Origin: Lysobacterales bacterium
Lineage (GTDB): Bacteria; Pseudomonadota; Gammaproteobacteria; Xanthomonadales; SZUA-36
Assembly: GCA_013042835.1 (NCBI GenBank)
Contig: JABDPJ010000033.1
Coordinates: 1-41,951, forward strand
Direction of reading: 5' to 3'
DNA length: 41,951 nucleotides
The position numbers and the translations under genes were made by a program. Shown here in pieces: positions 33,135 to 41,101 of this stretch. The notes beneath the pieces are model-generated. The model saw only the letters and a program-made list of their open reading frames with translations. It made no database searches and was not told where the DNA came from. Position 1 is the stretch's first letter; each line of letters begins with the position of its first letter.

Positions 33135-33980
33135 TTACCTGAAGACAGCCCGCAACTGATCGCCCACGGCAATCTTCTGAAGGTTGCCGTGGGCCAGCAC
33201 CGCATTCTCGGCAAATGCCGGTGCCCGTTTTGACCCGGGCATCGGATTAATCGATGTCAGTGTCTTGAATGGCTGCGCCTGCGGGTGCTTTTCAGCCGTG
33301 TCCTGGTCAATGGTCGTCACCACGCACCTTTCGCAAGGGTAGCGCATGTCCAGTTGGTAATCGGGCGCAACAAGGCTCTGCAGCCGGTGCTCGGCAAAGG
33401 CTTCGACACCGCTTATGACGATGTTCGGGCGAAACCGGTTCATCGGTACAGCCGGAATCGCAGCGGCCTCGAGCCTGGAGTTAAGTTCCGCCAGCGAGGC
33501 TTGATTGGCGACCAGGAATGGCGCCGCATCGGCAAAACCGGTGGTCGTCCCTTCACCCAGCAAGGGCGCCCGGTGCAGCGGTCGTTTAAACCCGGGGGAC
33601 ATGGCCAGCAAGCGCAAGGGCGTTGTACTCGCCAGTGCCCGGGTCAGCCAGGCCGAAACCTCCCGGCCCTGGTCGACGGTTTCACAGGTATCCTTCCAGA
33701 CCCGGCTTGTAACCCGTTCACCGTCGTACATTCGGTATGGAACGGTGATGGAGCCATGGTCCGGCATGCTCAGCGTAACCCCGGTGTCCTCAACGCGGGT
33801 CGCCACCAACGCCAACTCCGGTTTGTCACGCTGCGTGACGAAGCGTCCGCCAGGCTCCGCGACCATCCATTGGCGGTCCCCGGCCAGGCCTTTCGGGGTC
33901 AGTACCGCCTCTTCAAGACTGATGCCCCGCATGGATTTTACGGGGTAAACATGGATACCGGTGACGGTCACGATAGTCAT
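33135..33980 (-). CDS. MOSC-domain protein, YcbX/mARC-like, lacking the ferredoxin domain
   Basis: 281 residues. An N-terminal MOSC_N barrel (VTGIHVYPVKSMRGISLEEA...GLAGDRQWMV) is followed by the MOSC domain with MRYPCERCVVTTIDQDT, whose Cys is the likely molybdenum ligand, and FRPNIVISG. Relatives (YcbX, mARC) reduce N-hydroxylated compounds such as N-hydroxylated purines using a sulphido-molybdenum cofactor. E. coli YcbX has a C-terminal 2Fe-2S domain; this protein ends about 85 residues earlier and would need a separate electron donor. No molybdenum cofactor genes adjoin it. Confidence 0.88.
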   Translation of the reverse strand: MTIVTVTGIHVYPVKSMRGISLEEAVLTPKGLAGDRQWMVAEPGGRFVTQRDKPELALVATRVEDTGVTLSMPDHGSITVPYRMYDGERVTSRVWKDTCETVDQGREVSAWLTRALASTTPLRLLAMSPGFKRPLHRAPLLGEGTTTGFADAAPFLVANQASLAELNSRLEAAAIPAVPMNRFRPNIVISGVEAFAEHRLQSLVAPDYQLDMRYPCERCVVTTIDQDTAEKHPQAQPFKTLTSINPMPGSKRAPAFAENAVLAHGNLQKIAVGDQLRAVFR

Positions 33981-34019
33981 TGGCGCATCATCGCGGATGT
34001 CATCGGTGATGGCAACAGC

Positions 34020-35297
34020 TCAGACCTTCATGACCGGCTTGCCGGAATGCTGCTTCAGATGGGCGCGTACATCAAAAGATATTTTAAGCACCAGCACGAT
34101 CAGCAGCACCGGGGCGGGGTTGCCCAACACCATTGACAAGCCGCCGCCAAAGATCAGTACAAGGTGCATGAAAATGATGCGGCCATAGGGTTCAGTCATC
34201 TGGTCGTTGACCGTTTTACCAGAGTATTCCCTGCGGCTGAGAAAGTTCGTAAAAAACGAAAAAGCATGGCTGATAAACAGGGCCAGGAGGGCCGGCCACA
34301 GGACGACAAAAAGTTCCGCAACCTCGGCGAGGCTGTCGCCGGTTGCGTTGCCGGTCTGCGACGGTTCGACGAATAGCGTGTAGATAAAGAGAAAATGCAC
34401 GGCCATGAAACCACCGAAGTGACCGGCGAAAAAAGGTGCGGCAAACAGCGCCTTCCAGCGGCCGATAACAATGATCTTGCAGATGTTGAAGAAGCCGATG
34501 ACGGCGCTTTCCGCCCAATAGAGCACCATGACGTCGGCGAGGTTCCAGCCCAGGAAAAAAAAGCCCGCGACAGGAACCAGGTTGGCGGTGATCAGGACCA
34601 GGGTGGAGGGCGAGCCCAGCGACAGCGGATCAGCGCGGAGTTGATGCCCGGCGTCGGGCGCCGCCGCTTGTGCCGGCAGTTCTTCAACCGCTTCAGGTGT
34701 CATTGACGTCTCATCGGGCGGGGCGTCACCACGGCGTATCCTGGTGCCGGTTGCAGCTTCGATTTGAGATCTCAAGGCACCAATTTCATAACCGTCAATG
34801 GCTGAGCCCAGCGCGATCGTTTCGTGGTCGTAGTCAAACAACAAGTGCGGACCGCGCCACGCTGTGCCTGATTTCCTCAGTGGCCGCTCCAAACGCAGGT
34901 TGCGCATCCTGGCCGGGTCAAAACGCCTGGAGATACCAACAAAGGGAATTCCCATGAATATCTCCACGCGGCCTGGTGATGCCTGGAGAACTTCGCGGCC
35001 GCACAGTAACAACAACAGGATACCGATCATGATCAGCGGCGCTATCATCCAGCCCAGCAGCCAGGCACTGAGAAACAGGGCGGCTACGAGGTCGAAGAGC
35101 GAGTCCAGGTTGCCCCACTCAGTCATGGCCTGCTTGAAGGTGGTGACCGCTGGAAACATGAATGCTGCGGCCATTGCCGCCAGCACCGCAATCCCGACCC
35201 ACGATCTTTTAAAAGGCAGGGTTTTGCGAAAGCCGTGATCTTTGCGTAGAAAGCCAAATACGACTTTAAAACCGGGTCTGGGTCTTTTTTTTATCAT
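34020..35297 (-). CDS. Polytopic membrane protein, DUF6498-like
   Basis: 425 residues. Two hydrophobic segments near the N-terminus (about 32-50 and 70-105) enclose and precede a soluble stretch (about 110-205) with an EIFMGIPFVGISRRFDPARMRNL pattern suggestive of a PH-like or bacterial membrane-associated barrel. After an Ala/Pro-rich linker comes a second membrane part (about 232-410) with NLADVMVLYWAESAVIGFFNICKI, which I match to DUF6498. Function unknown; no transporter or enzyme motif. Divergent from the cytochrome c' gene with a 97-bp spacer. The two-part structure suggests a fusion or an inserted soluble domain. Confidence 0.7.
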   Translation of the reverse strand: MIKKRPRPGFKVVFGFLRKDHGFRKTLPFKRSWVGIAVLAAMAAAFMFPAVTTFKQAMTEWGNLDSLFDLVAALFLSAWLLGWMIAPLIMIGILLLLLCGREVLQASPGRVEIFMGIPFVGISRRFDPARMRNLRLERPLRKSGTAWRGPHLLFDYDHETIALGSAIDGYEIGALRSQIEAATGTRIRRGDAPPDETSMTPEAVEELPAQAAAPDAGHQLRADPLSLGSPSTLVLITANLVPVAGFFFLGWNLADVMVLYWAESAVIGFFNICKIIVIGRWKALFAAPFFAGHFGGFMAVHFLFIYTLFVEPSQTGNATGDSLAEVAELFVVLWPALLALFISHAFSFFTNFLSRREYSGKTVNDQMTEPYGRIIFMHLVLIFGGGLSMVLGNPAPVLLIVLVLKISFDVRAHLKQHSGKPVMKV

Positions 35298-35329
35298 CAG
35301 CTCGGCTCAAGTTGTCAGTAATGGCCGCT

Positions 35330-35357
35330 TTGCAGTTACATTTTTTATCACTATACT
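35330..35357 (+). promoter_or_regulatory. Sigma70 promoter for cytochrome c'
   Basis: TTGCAG (35330-35335), 16-bp AT-rich spacer, TATACT (35352-35357, 5 of 6 consensus). It would give a leader of about 30 nt before the ATG at 35395. Confidence 0.55.
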
Positions 35358-35394
35358 TGCCGACCTAAGTGTAAACCAACCAAAGGAATATATT

Positions 35395-35841
35395 ATGTCC
35401 CGTGTTTTAGTCCCAGTCGTTTTTTCAAGCCTGTTGATTTCCGGCCTCGCCTTTGCCGGCTCAGATGCAATCAAGCAACGCCAGGAACTCATGGAGGAAA
35501 CGCGTGATGCGGCCAAGGTGATCGGTGGCATGCTCAGGCAGAAACAACCGTTCGACGCTGCAGCCGCAATGGCGGGGCTCCAGGTGTGGAAGAAAACCGC
35601 AATGGAGGCCGGCGACCTGTTTCCGGAGGGTTCCGAAAGCGGTCATGATACCGAAGCCAAGGCGGAAATCTGGACCGACCGCGAAGGATTCAATCAAAAG
35701 CTGACTGATTTCGGCACGGCCGTGGATGCGGCGATTGCGGCCAACCCGGACAGCCTGGAGGCTCTCGGCGCCGCTGCCCAGCCCGTCTTTAAAACCTGCA
35801 AAGGATGTCACGAGGGTTACCGCGTCGAAAAAGAGGAATAG
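35395..35841 (+). CDS. Cytochrome c' (class II c-type cytochrome)
   Basis: 148 residues from the ATG at 35395, where AAAGGAA lies 7 bp upstream; the track's ORF from 35242 is an upstream read-through. Signal peptide MSRVLVPVVFSSLLISGLAFA, then a four-helix bundle beginning DAIKQRQELMEETRDAAKVIGGML. The heme-attachment site CKGCH is near the C-terminus (KTCKGCHEGYRVEK), which is diagnostic for class II. These periplasmic proteins bind NO and CO and are linked to NO resistance. Followed 24 bp later by a diheme cytochrome gene, so the two are probably one transcript. Confidence 0.92.
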   Translation: MSRVLVPVVFSSLLISGLAFAGSDAIKQRQELMEETRDAAKVIGGMLRQKQPFDAAAAMAGLQVWKKTAMEAGDLFPEGSESGHDTEAKAEIWTDREGFNQKLTDFGTAVDAAIAANPDSLEALGAAAQPVFKTCKGCHEGYRVEKEE

Positions 35842-35865
35842 TTCTTCCGCGGTAAACGTGTTCTG

Positions 35866-36777
35866 ATGAAACGGCTCGCATTCGTTCTGGGCTTGTTGGT
35901 ACTGGCTGCCGGCTCCGTATTGTTCGTCACCAGGCCAGTCGGTCTGCCCGAGGATTCATCGCCCGCGCACCAAGTGGACCTCGCCAACGGGGAACGGATT
36001 TTTTATGCGGGAGGGTGCACCTCCTGCCATGCCTCGGTGGATAGCGAACCGGATTCGCTGGAGTTAGGCGGCGGGCTGGAAATGGAGACACCGTTTGGCG
36101 TTTTCCGGGTGCCCAATATTTCGCCACACGCCGAGGCCGGTATCGGGCAATGGACGATGCTGGATTTCGTCAACGCAATGCTGCTGGGTACATCACCCGA
36201 CGGCCGGCATTACTACCCGGCTTTTCCCTATGCGTCCTATAGCCGCATGAGTTTCGGCGACCTGATTGATCTGAAATTCTATCTCGACACGCTGCCGCAA
36301 TCGGATAACCAGCCCGCCGGCCACAGCCTGAAGTTTCCCTTCAATATCCGTGCGGGCCTGGGCGTATGGAAACTCTTCAATCTGAAGCCTGAATACGTTG
36401 TCACCGTGCCCGAGGGCGATCTGCTGTTACAGCGCGGCCGTTACCTGGTGGAAGGCCCGGGTCACTGTGGCGAGTGCCACACCGCGCGCGACTGGACCGG
36501 CGGCATGGACCTCGATCGCTGGCTGGCGGGAGGTCCGAATCCGGAGGGTGAAGGCAAAGTACCAAATATTTCGCCGCACATAGACGGGCTCAAGACCTGG
36601 GAGGCGGGCGATATCGAGTATTACCTCGAATCCGGTTTCACACCGGACTACGACTCAGTTGGCGGCTCGATGGTAAAAGTCCAGGAGAACATGGCGCGCC
36701 TGCCCGCTGAAGACCGCGCGGCCATTGCAGCCTACCTTAAGAGCATACCAGCGCTGGGCAGTAGCGGGTCTGACTGA
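35866..36777 (+). CDS. Diheme cytochrome c
   Basis: 303 residues. The N-terminal hydrophobic stretch MKRLAFVLGLLVLAAGSVLFVT is an uncleaved anchor or signal. Two class I heme motifs are present: CTSCH (about residue 47) and CGECH (about 203), each in a separate domain with its own VPNISPH segment; the repeated NISPH is typical of the cytochrome subunits of membrane alcohol/aldehyde/gluconate dehydrogenases and of similar stand-alone cytochromes. Met axial ligands probably lie in SRMSFGD (first domain) and VGGSMVKVQENM (second). No dehydrogenase gene follows, so the electron donor is unknown; cytochrome c' is the likely co-expressed partner. Confidence 0.9.
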   Translation: MKRLAFVLGLLVLAAGSVLFVTRPVGLPEDSSPAHQVDLANGERIFYAGGCTSCHASVDSEPDSLELGGGLEMETPFGVFRVPNISPHAEAGIGQWTMLDFVNAMLLGTSPDGRHYYPAFPYASYSRMSFGDLIDLKFYLDTLPQSDNQPAGHSLKFPFNIRAGLGVWKLFNLKPEYVVTVPEGDLLLQRGRYLVEGPGHCGECHTARDWTGGMDLDRWLAGGPNPEGEGKVPNISPHIDGLKTWEAGDIEYYLESGFTPDYDSVGGSMVKVQENMARLPAEDRAAIAAYLKSIPALGSSGSD

Positions 36778-36809
36778 GGTCATGCTGTTAACAAAATGAC
36801 GCGGTTCTT

Positions 36810-37364
36810 CTAGTTCAGTACGACAATCTCGACGCGCCGGTTACGTGCGCGTCCTTCGGCGGTATCATTGGGTTCTGCGGGTGCGTTCTCACCGTATGAA
36901 ATGGTTGCCATGCGATCCAGGGCCACGCTCTGCGTATGCAGGTGCCGGCGGACGGATTCAGCGCGCCGCATGCCGAGTTGCATATTGTATTGCTCCGGCC
37001 CGGTCGCGTCGGTGTGCCCCTGGATTTCCAGGTACACGTTGCGGTTGTCAGCTTTGAGGTTATTGGCCAGCCTTGTCAATCGCGATTGCGCATCGGCGGA
37101 CAACGTTGACTTGTCCGTCTCGAAGTTGATTTCATCATCGGTCAGCACCACCGTGTAGAGAAATTTACCTTCGGCAAGTACACCCGCATCGGTTGCCCGC
37201 TCCAGTGCCTGGCGGCTGGTTCTGGTTAATTCATTGATTCTCTCGTCCTGTCCGTCAAGACGTGCCTCCAACCTGGCTACGTTCTCGTCGACGTAGCTTT
37301 GTGTGGCGCAACCTGCCACCGTGGCCAGCACGACCGCGAGCAACATTGTTCTGTTGAAAAACAT
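36810..37364 (-). CDS. OmpA-family lipoprotein
   Basis: 184 residues from the ATG at 37364 (GGGGA upstream), preferred over the track's earlier start. Lipoprotein signal MFFNRTMLLAVVLATVAGC with a proper lipobox, then a heptad-like helix (VARLEARLDGQDERINELTRTSRQALERA) that is probably a coiled coil, then the C-terminal OmpA domain (INFETDKSTLSADAQSRL, LEIQGHTDATGPEQYNMQLGMRRA, RARNRRVEI). The last part holds the Asp and Arg that bind the meso-diaminopimelate of peptidoglycan, so it tethers the outer membrane to the wall. Pal-like in design but not part of a tol operon. Monocistronic; convergent with the cytochrome unit. Confidence 0.9.
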   Translation of the reverse strand: MFFNRTMLLAVVLATVAGCATQSYVDENVARLEARLDGQDERINELTRTSRQALERATDAGVLAEGKFLYTVVLTDDEINFETDKSTLSADAQSRLTRLANNLKADNRNVYLEIQGHTDATGPEQYNMQLGMRRAESVRRHLHTQSVALDRMATISYGENAPAEPNDTAEGRARNRRVEIVVLN

Positions 37365-37634
37365 AAGCTGATCCCCATGCAATATTTGAATGTCAAGAAA
37401 CTCGTGTCCCGAGTCTCTATCATCCGCTCAAAAGATGCAGGAATCCTGAGAATTTGATGAAGTTTTCCTAAATCTCCGGGTAACCCGAAGCAATCAGCGT
37501 TTTCCTGGCGGACCCACGGCAGACACCAGTGCCACATAGGCGTTCGGGTGAAATCCCGATGATTGCCGGAGCGCCTGAAATGGTAGTCAATGACCTGCAG
37601 GTATGGTTCAATAAATGCCGAGGGGTATTAGAAC

Positions 37635-38918
37635 GTGGCCCATACAACGCTCAAAACCAGTTATTCCGAGTTAGCCGACAGGTTAAACCGTTTCCCGCAA
37701 GGCGCACCGCCGTCCGACCTCCTGTTCAATATTCTGTCGATGCTGTTCAGTGAAGAAGAAGCCGGACTGGTTGCGTTGATGCCGATTAAACCGTTTACCG
37801 CAAGAAAAGCCAGCCGTATCTGGAAGAAGAGTCTCACCGAAACACAGAAAATTCTCGACGAGTTGGCCAGCAGGGCCATCCTGGTCGATTTTGAGCAAAA
37901 CGGCACGGCGGTATATGCCCTGCCGCCACCAATGGCAGGTTTTTTTGAGTTCTCGCTGATGCGGGTTCGCGATGATATTGATCAAAAGGTGCTGAGCGAA
38001 CTGTTCTATCAGTATATGAATGTCGAGGAGGATTTTATCCGGGCGTTGTTCACCCGCGGTGAAACGCAGTTGGGGCGGACTTTTGTTCATGAACCTGCAT
38101 TGGCCGATGAAAACGCCCTGCATGTCCTGGATTATGAGCGGGCCAGCGAAGTAATTGAAACAGCCAGCCATATTGGCGTTGGGCGCTGTTACTGCCGGCA
38201 CAAAATGGAACACATGGATAAAGCCTGTGCCGCACCGCAGGATATCTGCATGACCTTCAATACGACCGCCGCCTCGCTCACCAAACATGGCGCGGCACGT
38301 GCGGTTGACAAGCAGGAGTGCCATGACTTGCTGCAGCAAGCCTACGAGCACAACCTCGTGCAGTTTGGTGAGAACGTGCGCGAGCAGGTCAATTTTATCT
38401 GTAATTGCTGTGGCTGCTGTTGTGAGGCAATGATCGCCGCACGCCGTTTTGCCATTCTCAACCCTGTGCACACGACTAATTTTATTCCGCTCATAGATGA
38501 AGAAACCTGCAATGGCTGCGGCAAATGCGTCAATGTCTGCCCGGTAGAAGCGATGACCCTGGTTTCAGCCCATGATCCGGATAAGCCCAAAATGAAAACG
38601 GCCCGTCTCAACGAGGAGTTGTGCCTGGGTTGCGGCGTGTGTATACGCAGTTGTAACAAGAAGAACAGCCTGTCACTGGAATCGCGCCCCAAGCGGGTTC
38701 TGACACCACTCAATGGTACGCATCGGGCAGTGGTTATGGCCATTGAGCGCGGCAAATTACAAAACCTGGTTTTTGATAACCAGGTCCTGTGGAGCCACCG
38801 CGCCATGGCAGGGGTGCTTGGTGTGATTCTGAAGCTGCCGCCGGTCAAGCAGGTCCTGGCAAGTAAACAGCTCAAGTCCCGCTACCTTGAAACGCTGATA
38901 AGCCGCCTTCAGCATTAG
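37635..38918 (+). CDS. Cys-rich 4Fe-4S protein with N-terminal winged-helix-like region
   Basis: 427 residues from a GTG at 37635 with GAGGGG about 10 bp upstream. The N-terminal 1-110 (SDLLFNILSMLFSEEEAGLVALMP...LTETQKILDELASRAILV) looks like a winged-helix or MarR-type fold. The middle has a four-Cys group (CYC...C...C, residues 185-205) and an unusual CNCCGCCC cluster (256-263). Two standard 4Fe-4S ferredoxin motifs follow (CNGCGKCVNVCP, 292-302; CLGCGVCIRSC, 330-340). In all there are 19 cysteines, enough for at least two and perhaps more clusters. No signal peptide, so cytosolic. It could be an electron-transfer subunit or a redox-responsive regulator; no partner gene adjoins it. The family is known to me only as 4Fe-4S dicluster-domain proteins. 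Confidence 0.85.
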   Translation: MAHTTLKTSYSELADRLNRFPQGAPPSDLLFNILSMLFSEEEAGLVALMPIKPFTARKASRIWKKSLTETQKILDELASRAILVDFEQNGTAVYALPPPMAGFFEFSLMRVRDDIDQKVLSELFYQYMNVEEDFIRALFTRGETQLGRTFVHEPALADENALHVLDYERASEVIETASHIGVGRCYCRHKMEHMDKACAAPQDICMTFNTTAASLTKHGAARAVDKQECHDLLQQAYEHNLVQFGENVREQVNFICNCCGCCCEAMIAARRFAILNPVHTTNFIPLIDEETCNGCGKCVNVCPVEAMTLVSAHDPDKPKMKTARLNEELCLGCGVCIRSCNKKNSLSLESRPKRVLTPLNGTHRAVVMAIERGKLQNLVFDNQVLWSHRAMAGVLGVILKLPPVKQVLASKQLKSRYLETLISRLQH

Positions 38919-38927
38919 CCTTTCAGG

Positions 38928-38940
38928 GCCCGAAACGGGC
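38928..38940 (+). terminator. Small hairpin between convergent genes
   Basis: GCCCG-AAA-CGGGC, 9 bp after the Fe-S gene stop, no U-run. A weak terminator or just a palindrome. Confidence 0.3.
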
Positions 38941-39016
38941 TATGATCTGATCAGGGTTGCCCCCAGCCGATTCCCCTTGTACCAAGATTACTATGATGGT
39001 GCAGTGGTGTTCCCGG

Positions 39017-39796
39017 TTAAAGTGTGCCGGGAAAAAGGCCGCCGTCCATCAAAACGTTCTGGGCCGTGATATAGGCGGCTTGCTGACTGCACAGGAAGGC
39101 GCAGGTCGCACCAAACTCAGCCGGCTTACCGGGCCGTTTCGCGCCTATTTTACTGAACATGTTTTTCTGGAAGGCCTGCACGTCCAGGCCTGCCTGTTTC
39201 GCACCTGCCTCGAGTACCGACCACATCCGATCGGTGGCGATGTAGCCCGGCAACAAGTTGTTGATCGTGACGTTGTGTTGCGCCGGTTCGCGGGCGATGC
39301 CCGAGACGAAACCGGTCAGGCCGGAACGCGCGCCGTTGGAAAGGCCCAGCGTTGTGACCGGCATCTTGACGGCGACACTGGTGATGTTGACGATACGCCC
39401 GAAGCGCCGTTCGATCATGCCGTCCAGGCAGCGTTTGATCATGTCGATAGCGCTGTACATATTGCCGTTGACGGCTTCAAACCAGTCGTTCTGATCCCAG
39501 TCGCGAAAGTCGCCGGGCGGCGGGCCACCGGCGTTGTTGATCAGGATGTCCGGGGCAGGGCAGGCCTCCAGCAGTGTAGAACGTCCGGCTTCCGTGGTCA
39601 CGTCGGCCGTGACCGCTGTGGCGCGCCCGCCGCCGACAGCAGTGATTTCATCGGCGGCGGCCAGCAGCGCATCGTTGCCGCGAGCGCTGATCCAGACATC
39701 AACGCCTTCTTTTGCCAGTGCCTTTGCGCAGGCTTTGCCCAGGCCCTTGCTTGATGCACACACGATGGCTTTGCGTCCGGAGATTTTCAGATCCAT
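39017..39796 (-). CDS. SDR-family oxidoreductase homologue lacking the catalytic YxxxK
   Basis: 259 residues with a Rossmann fold. The cofactor motif reads CASSKGLGKACAKALA, where the usual first Gly is replaced. The Ser of VNITSVAV is present, but the place of the active-site YxxxK reads LGLSNGARSGLTG, so Tyr and Lys are lost. This fits the BKR-like SDR-like subgroup, in which the classical tetrad is not conserved. It may still bind NAD(P) or catalyse a different step. DILINNAGGPPPGDF and LLPGYIATDRM are otherwise normal. GAGGA lies 7 bp before the ATG. Divergent from the MBL-fold gene. No fatty acid genes adjoin it. Confidence 0.87.
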   Translation of the reverse strand: MDLKISGRKAIVCASSKGLGKACAKALAKEGVDVWISARGNDALLAAADEITAVGGGRATAVTADVTTEAGRSTLLEACPAPDILINNAGGPPPGDFRDWDQNDWFEAVNGNMYSAIDMIKRCLDGMIERRFGRIVNITSVAVKMPVTTLGLSNGARSGLTGFVSGIAREPAQHNVTINNLLPGYIATDRMWSVLEAGAKQAGLDVQAFQKNMFSKIGAKRPGKPAEFGATCAFLCSQQAAYITAQNVLMDGGLFPGTL

Positions 39797-39992
39797 TTTT
39801 TCATCCTCAAGGTGGCGTTGCCGGCCTGAATGTCAAAACCGGCCGGCTCTCATCGACAGATTATAGCCAGAAAGTGCAGGGCTGCTACGTGAATGCGTGC
39901 CCGATTGCCTGGACAGGTGTTTTCAGACCAGAAAAATCATGGCTTGTTTTGCGTTATACGTATCACTGCCGGTTTCACTGTTAGATAATGGC

Positions 39993-41036
39993 ATGATGGA
40001 TAAATCACCGGAACCTGTCAGCTACGAGTATGATTTTCGGCCGGATATCGGTGAGGCCATTGATATCCTGCCCGGGTTGAAATGGCTGCGCCTGCCATTG
40101 CCGTTTCTGCTCGGTCATATCAACGTCTGGTTGTTGGAGGACGGTGATGGCTGGGCGATTGTCGATACGGGCATTTTCAGCTCAGCCAGCCGTGAAGCAT
40201 GGAACAGCATTTTCTCGGCTAGCCTGGGTGGCGCGCCGGTGACACGCGTGTTGGTCACGCACCTGCACCCGGATCACGTGGGTTGCGCGGGCTGGCTCTG
40301 TGAGCAATTCGATGTTGAACTCTTCATGACCCGCGATGAGTACCTCTTGTGCCGCATACTGGTCGCAGACACGGGCTTGCCGGCGCCTCACGAGGGCCGC
40401 CGCTTTTACCGGGCGGCCGGATTTTCCGCGGATCAGATGTTCCGCTACATTGAGATGTTCGGCGCTTTCGGTAAAGTTGTCGCGCCGTTGCCGCAAGCAT
40501 ACCGCCGTTTACACGAAGACCGCAACGTTACCATCGGCGCTCATGAGTGGCAGGTGATTACCGGTCACGGCCACTCTCCGGAGCATGCCTGCCTGTACAA
40601 CGCCGGGCAGAACGTGCTCATTTCCGGCGACCAGGTGCTGCCGACCATTTCACCGAATGTCAGCGTTTACCCGACTGAGCCCGCAGCCGACCCGCTGGCG
40701 GGCTGGTTCGACTCGCTGCATCGCATGAAAGCCCTGTTGCCGGACGACGTGCTGGTTCTGCCGGCCCACGGCAAACCGTTCCGCGGTATCAAGGGACGCC
40801 TCGACGCATTGATCGACGAGCACGAGACCGGTCTGCAAAAGCTGAGACAGTACTGCCGTGAACCGCAAAGGGCGGTAGACGTTTTTCCGGCCCTGTTCAA
40901 GGGCAGGATAACCGACGATAACCTGATGATGGCCACCGGTGAGGCCATCGCCCATTTAAATTACCTTTTGTACGAGGGTGAAGTCGGCATTAACACGGAC
41001 GAAAACGGTGCGCGCTGGTATCAGACCAGGTCATAG
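39993..41036 (+). CDS. MBL-fold metallo-hydrolase
   Basis: 347 residues from the ATG at 39993; a second ATG follows at 39996, and the longer track start (39897) is possible but gives an unusual leader. Metallo-beta-lactamase fold with the metal motif THLHPDHVG (HxHxDH), ITGHGHSPEHACLYN (third histidine) and ISGDQVLP (bridging Asp), then LPAHGKPF (fourth site). These bind two metal ions and hydrolyse thioester, lactone or similar bonds; the subgroup is often called hydroxyacylglutathione-hydrolase-like, and its C-terminal helical part (DALIDEHETGLQKLRQYCRE) is typical. No signal peptide. No good Shine-Dalgarno at any start. Convergent with the DASS transporter. Confidence 0.88.
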   Translation: MMDKSPEPVSYEYDFRPDIGEAIDILPGLKWLRLPLPFLLGHINVWLLEDGDGWAIVDTGIFSSASREAWNSIFSASLGGAPVTRVLVTHLHPDHVGCAGWLCEQFDVELFMTRDEYLLCRILVADTGLPAPHEGRRFYRAAGFSADQMFRYIEMFGAFGKVVAPLPQAYRRLHEDRNVTIGAHEWQVITGHGHSPEHACLYNAGQNVLISGDQVLPTISPNVSVYPTEPAADPLAGWFDSLHRMKALLPDDVLVLPAHGKPFRGIKGRLDALIDEHETGLQKLRQYCREPQRAVDVFPALFKGRITDDNLMMATGEAIAHLNYLLYEGEVGINTDENGARWYQTRS

Positions 41037-41101
41037 CAGGGCGTAACAAGGCGATGTTTTTGCCAACAGATGCTTGTGAAAGATGGGGGCCTGCTACCCT
41101 C

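Noticed and set aside
37683-38471. 262-aa minus-strand ORF inside the Fe-S protein gene
   Set aside because: Antisense to the Cys-motif-bearing frame, with no independent support.
38957-39754. 265-aa plus-strand ORF opposite the SDR gene
   Set aside because: Shadow; the SDR frame has recognisable fold motifs and a good ribosome-binding site.
41034-41095. TAGCAGG...CCTGCTA inverted repeat between the MBL and DASS genes
   Set aside because: The 7-bp arms are about 48 bp apart with no U-run and no other structure; this is likely by chance at this length.
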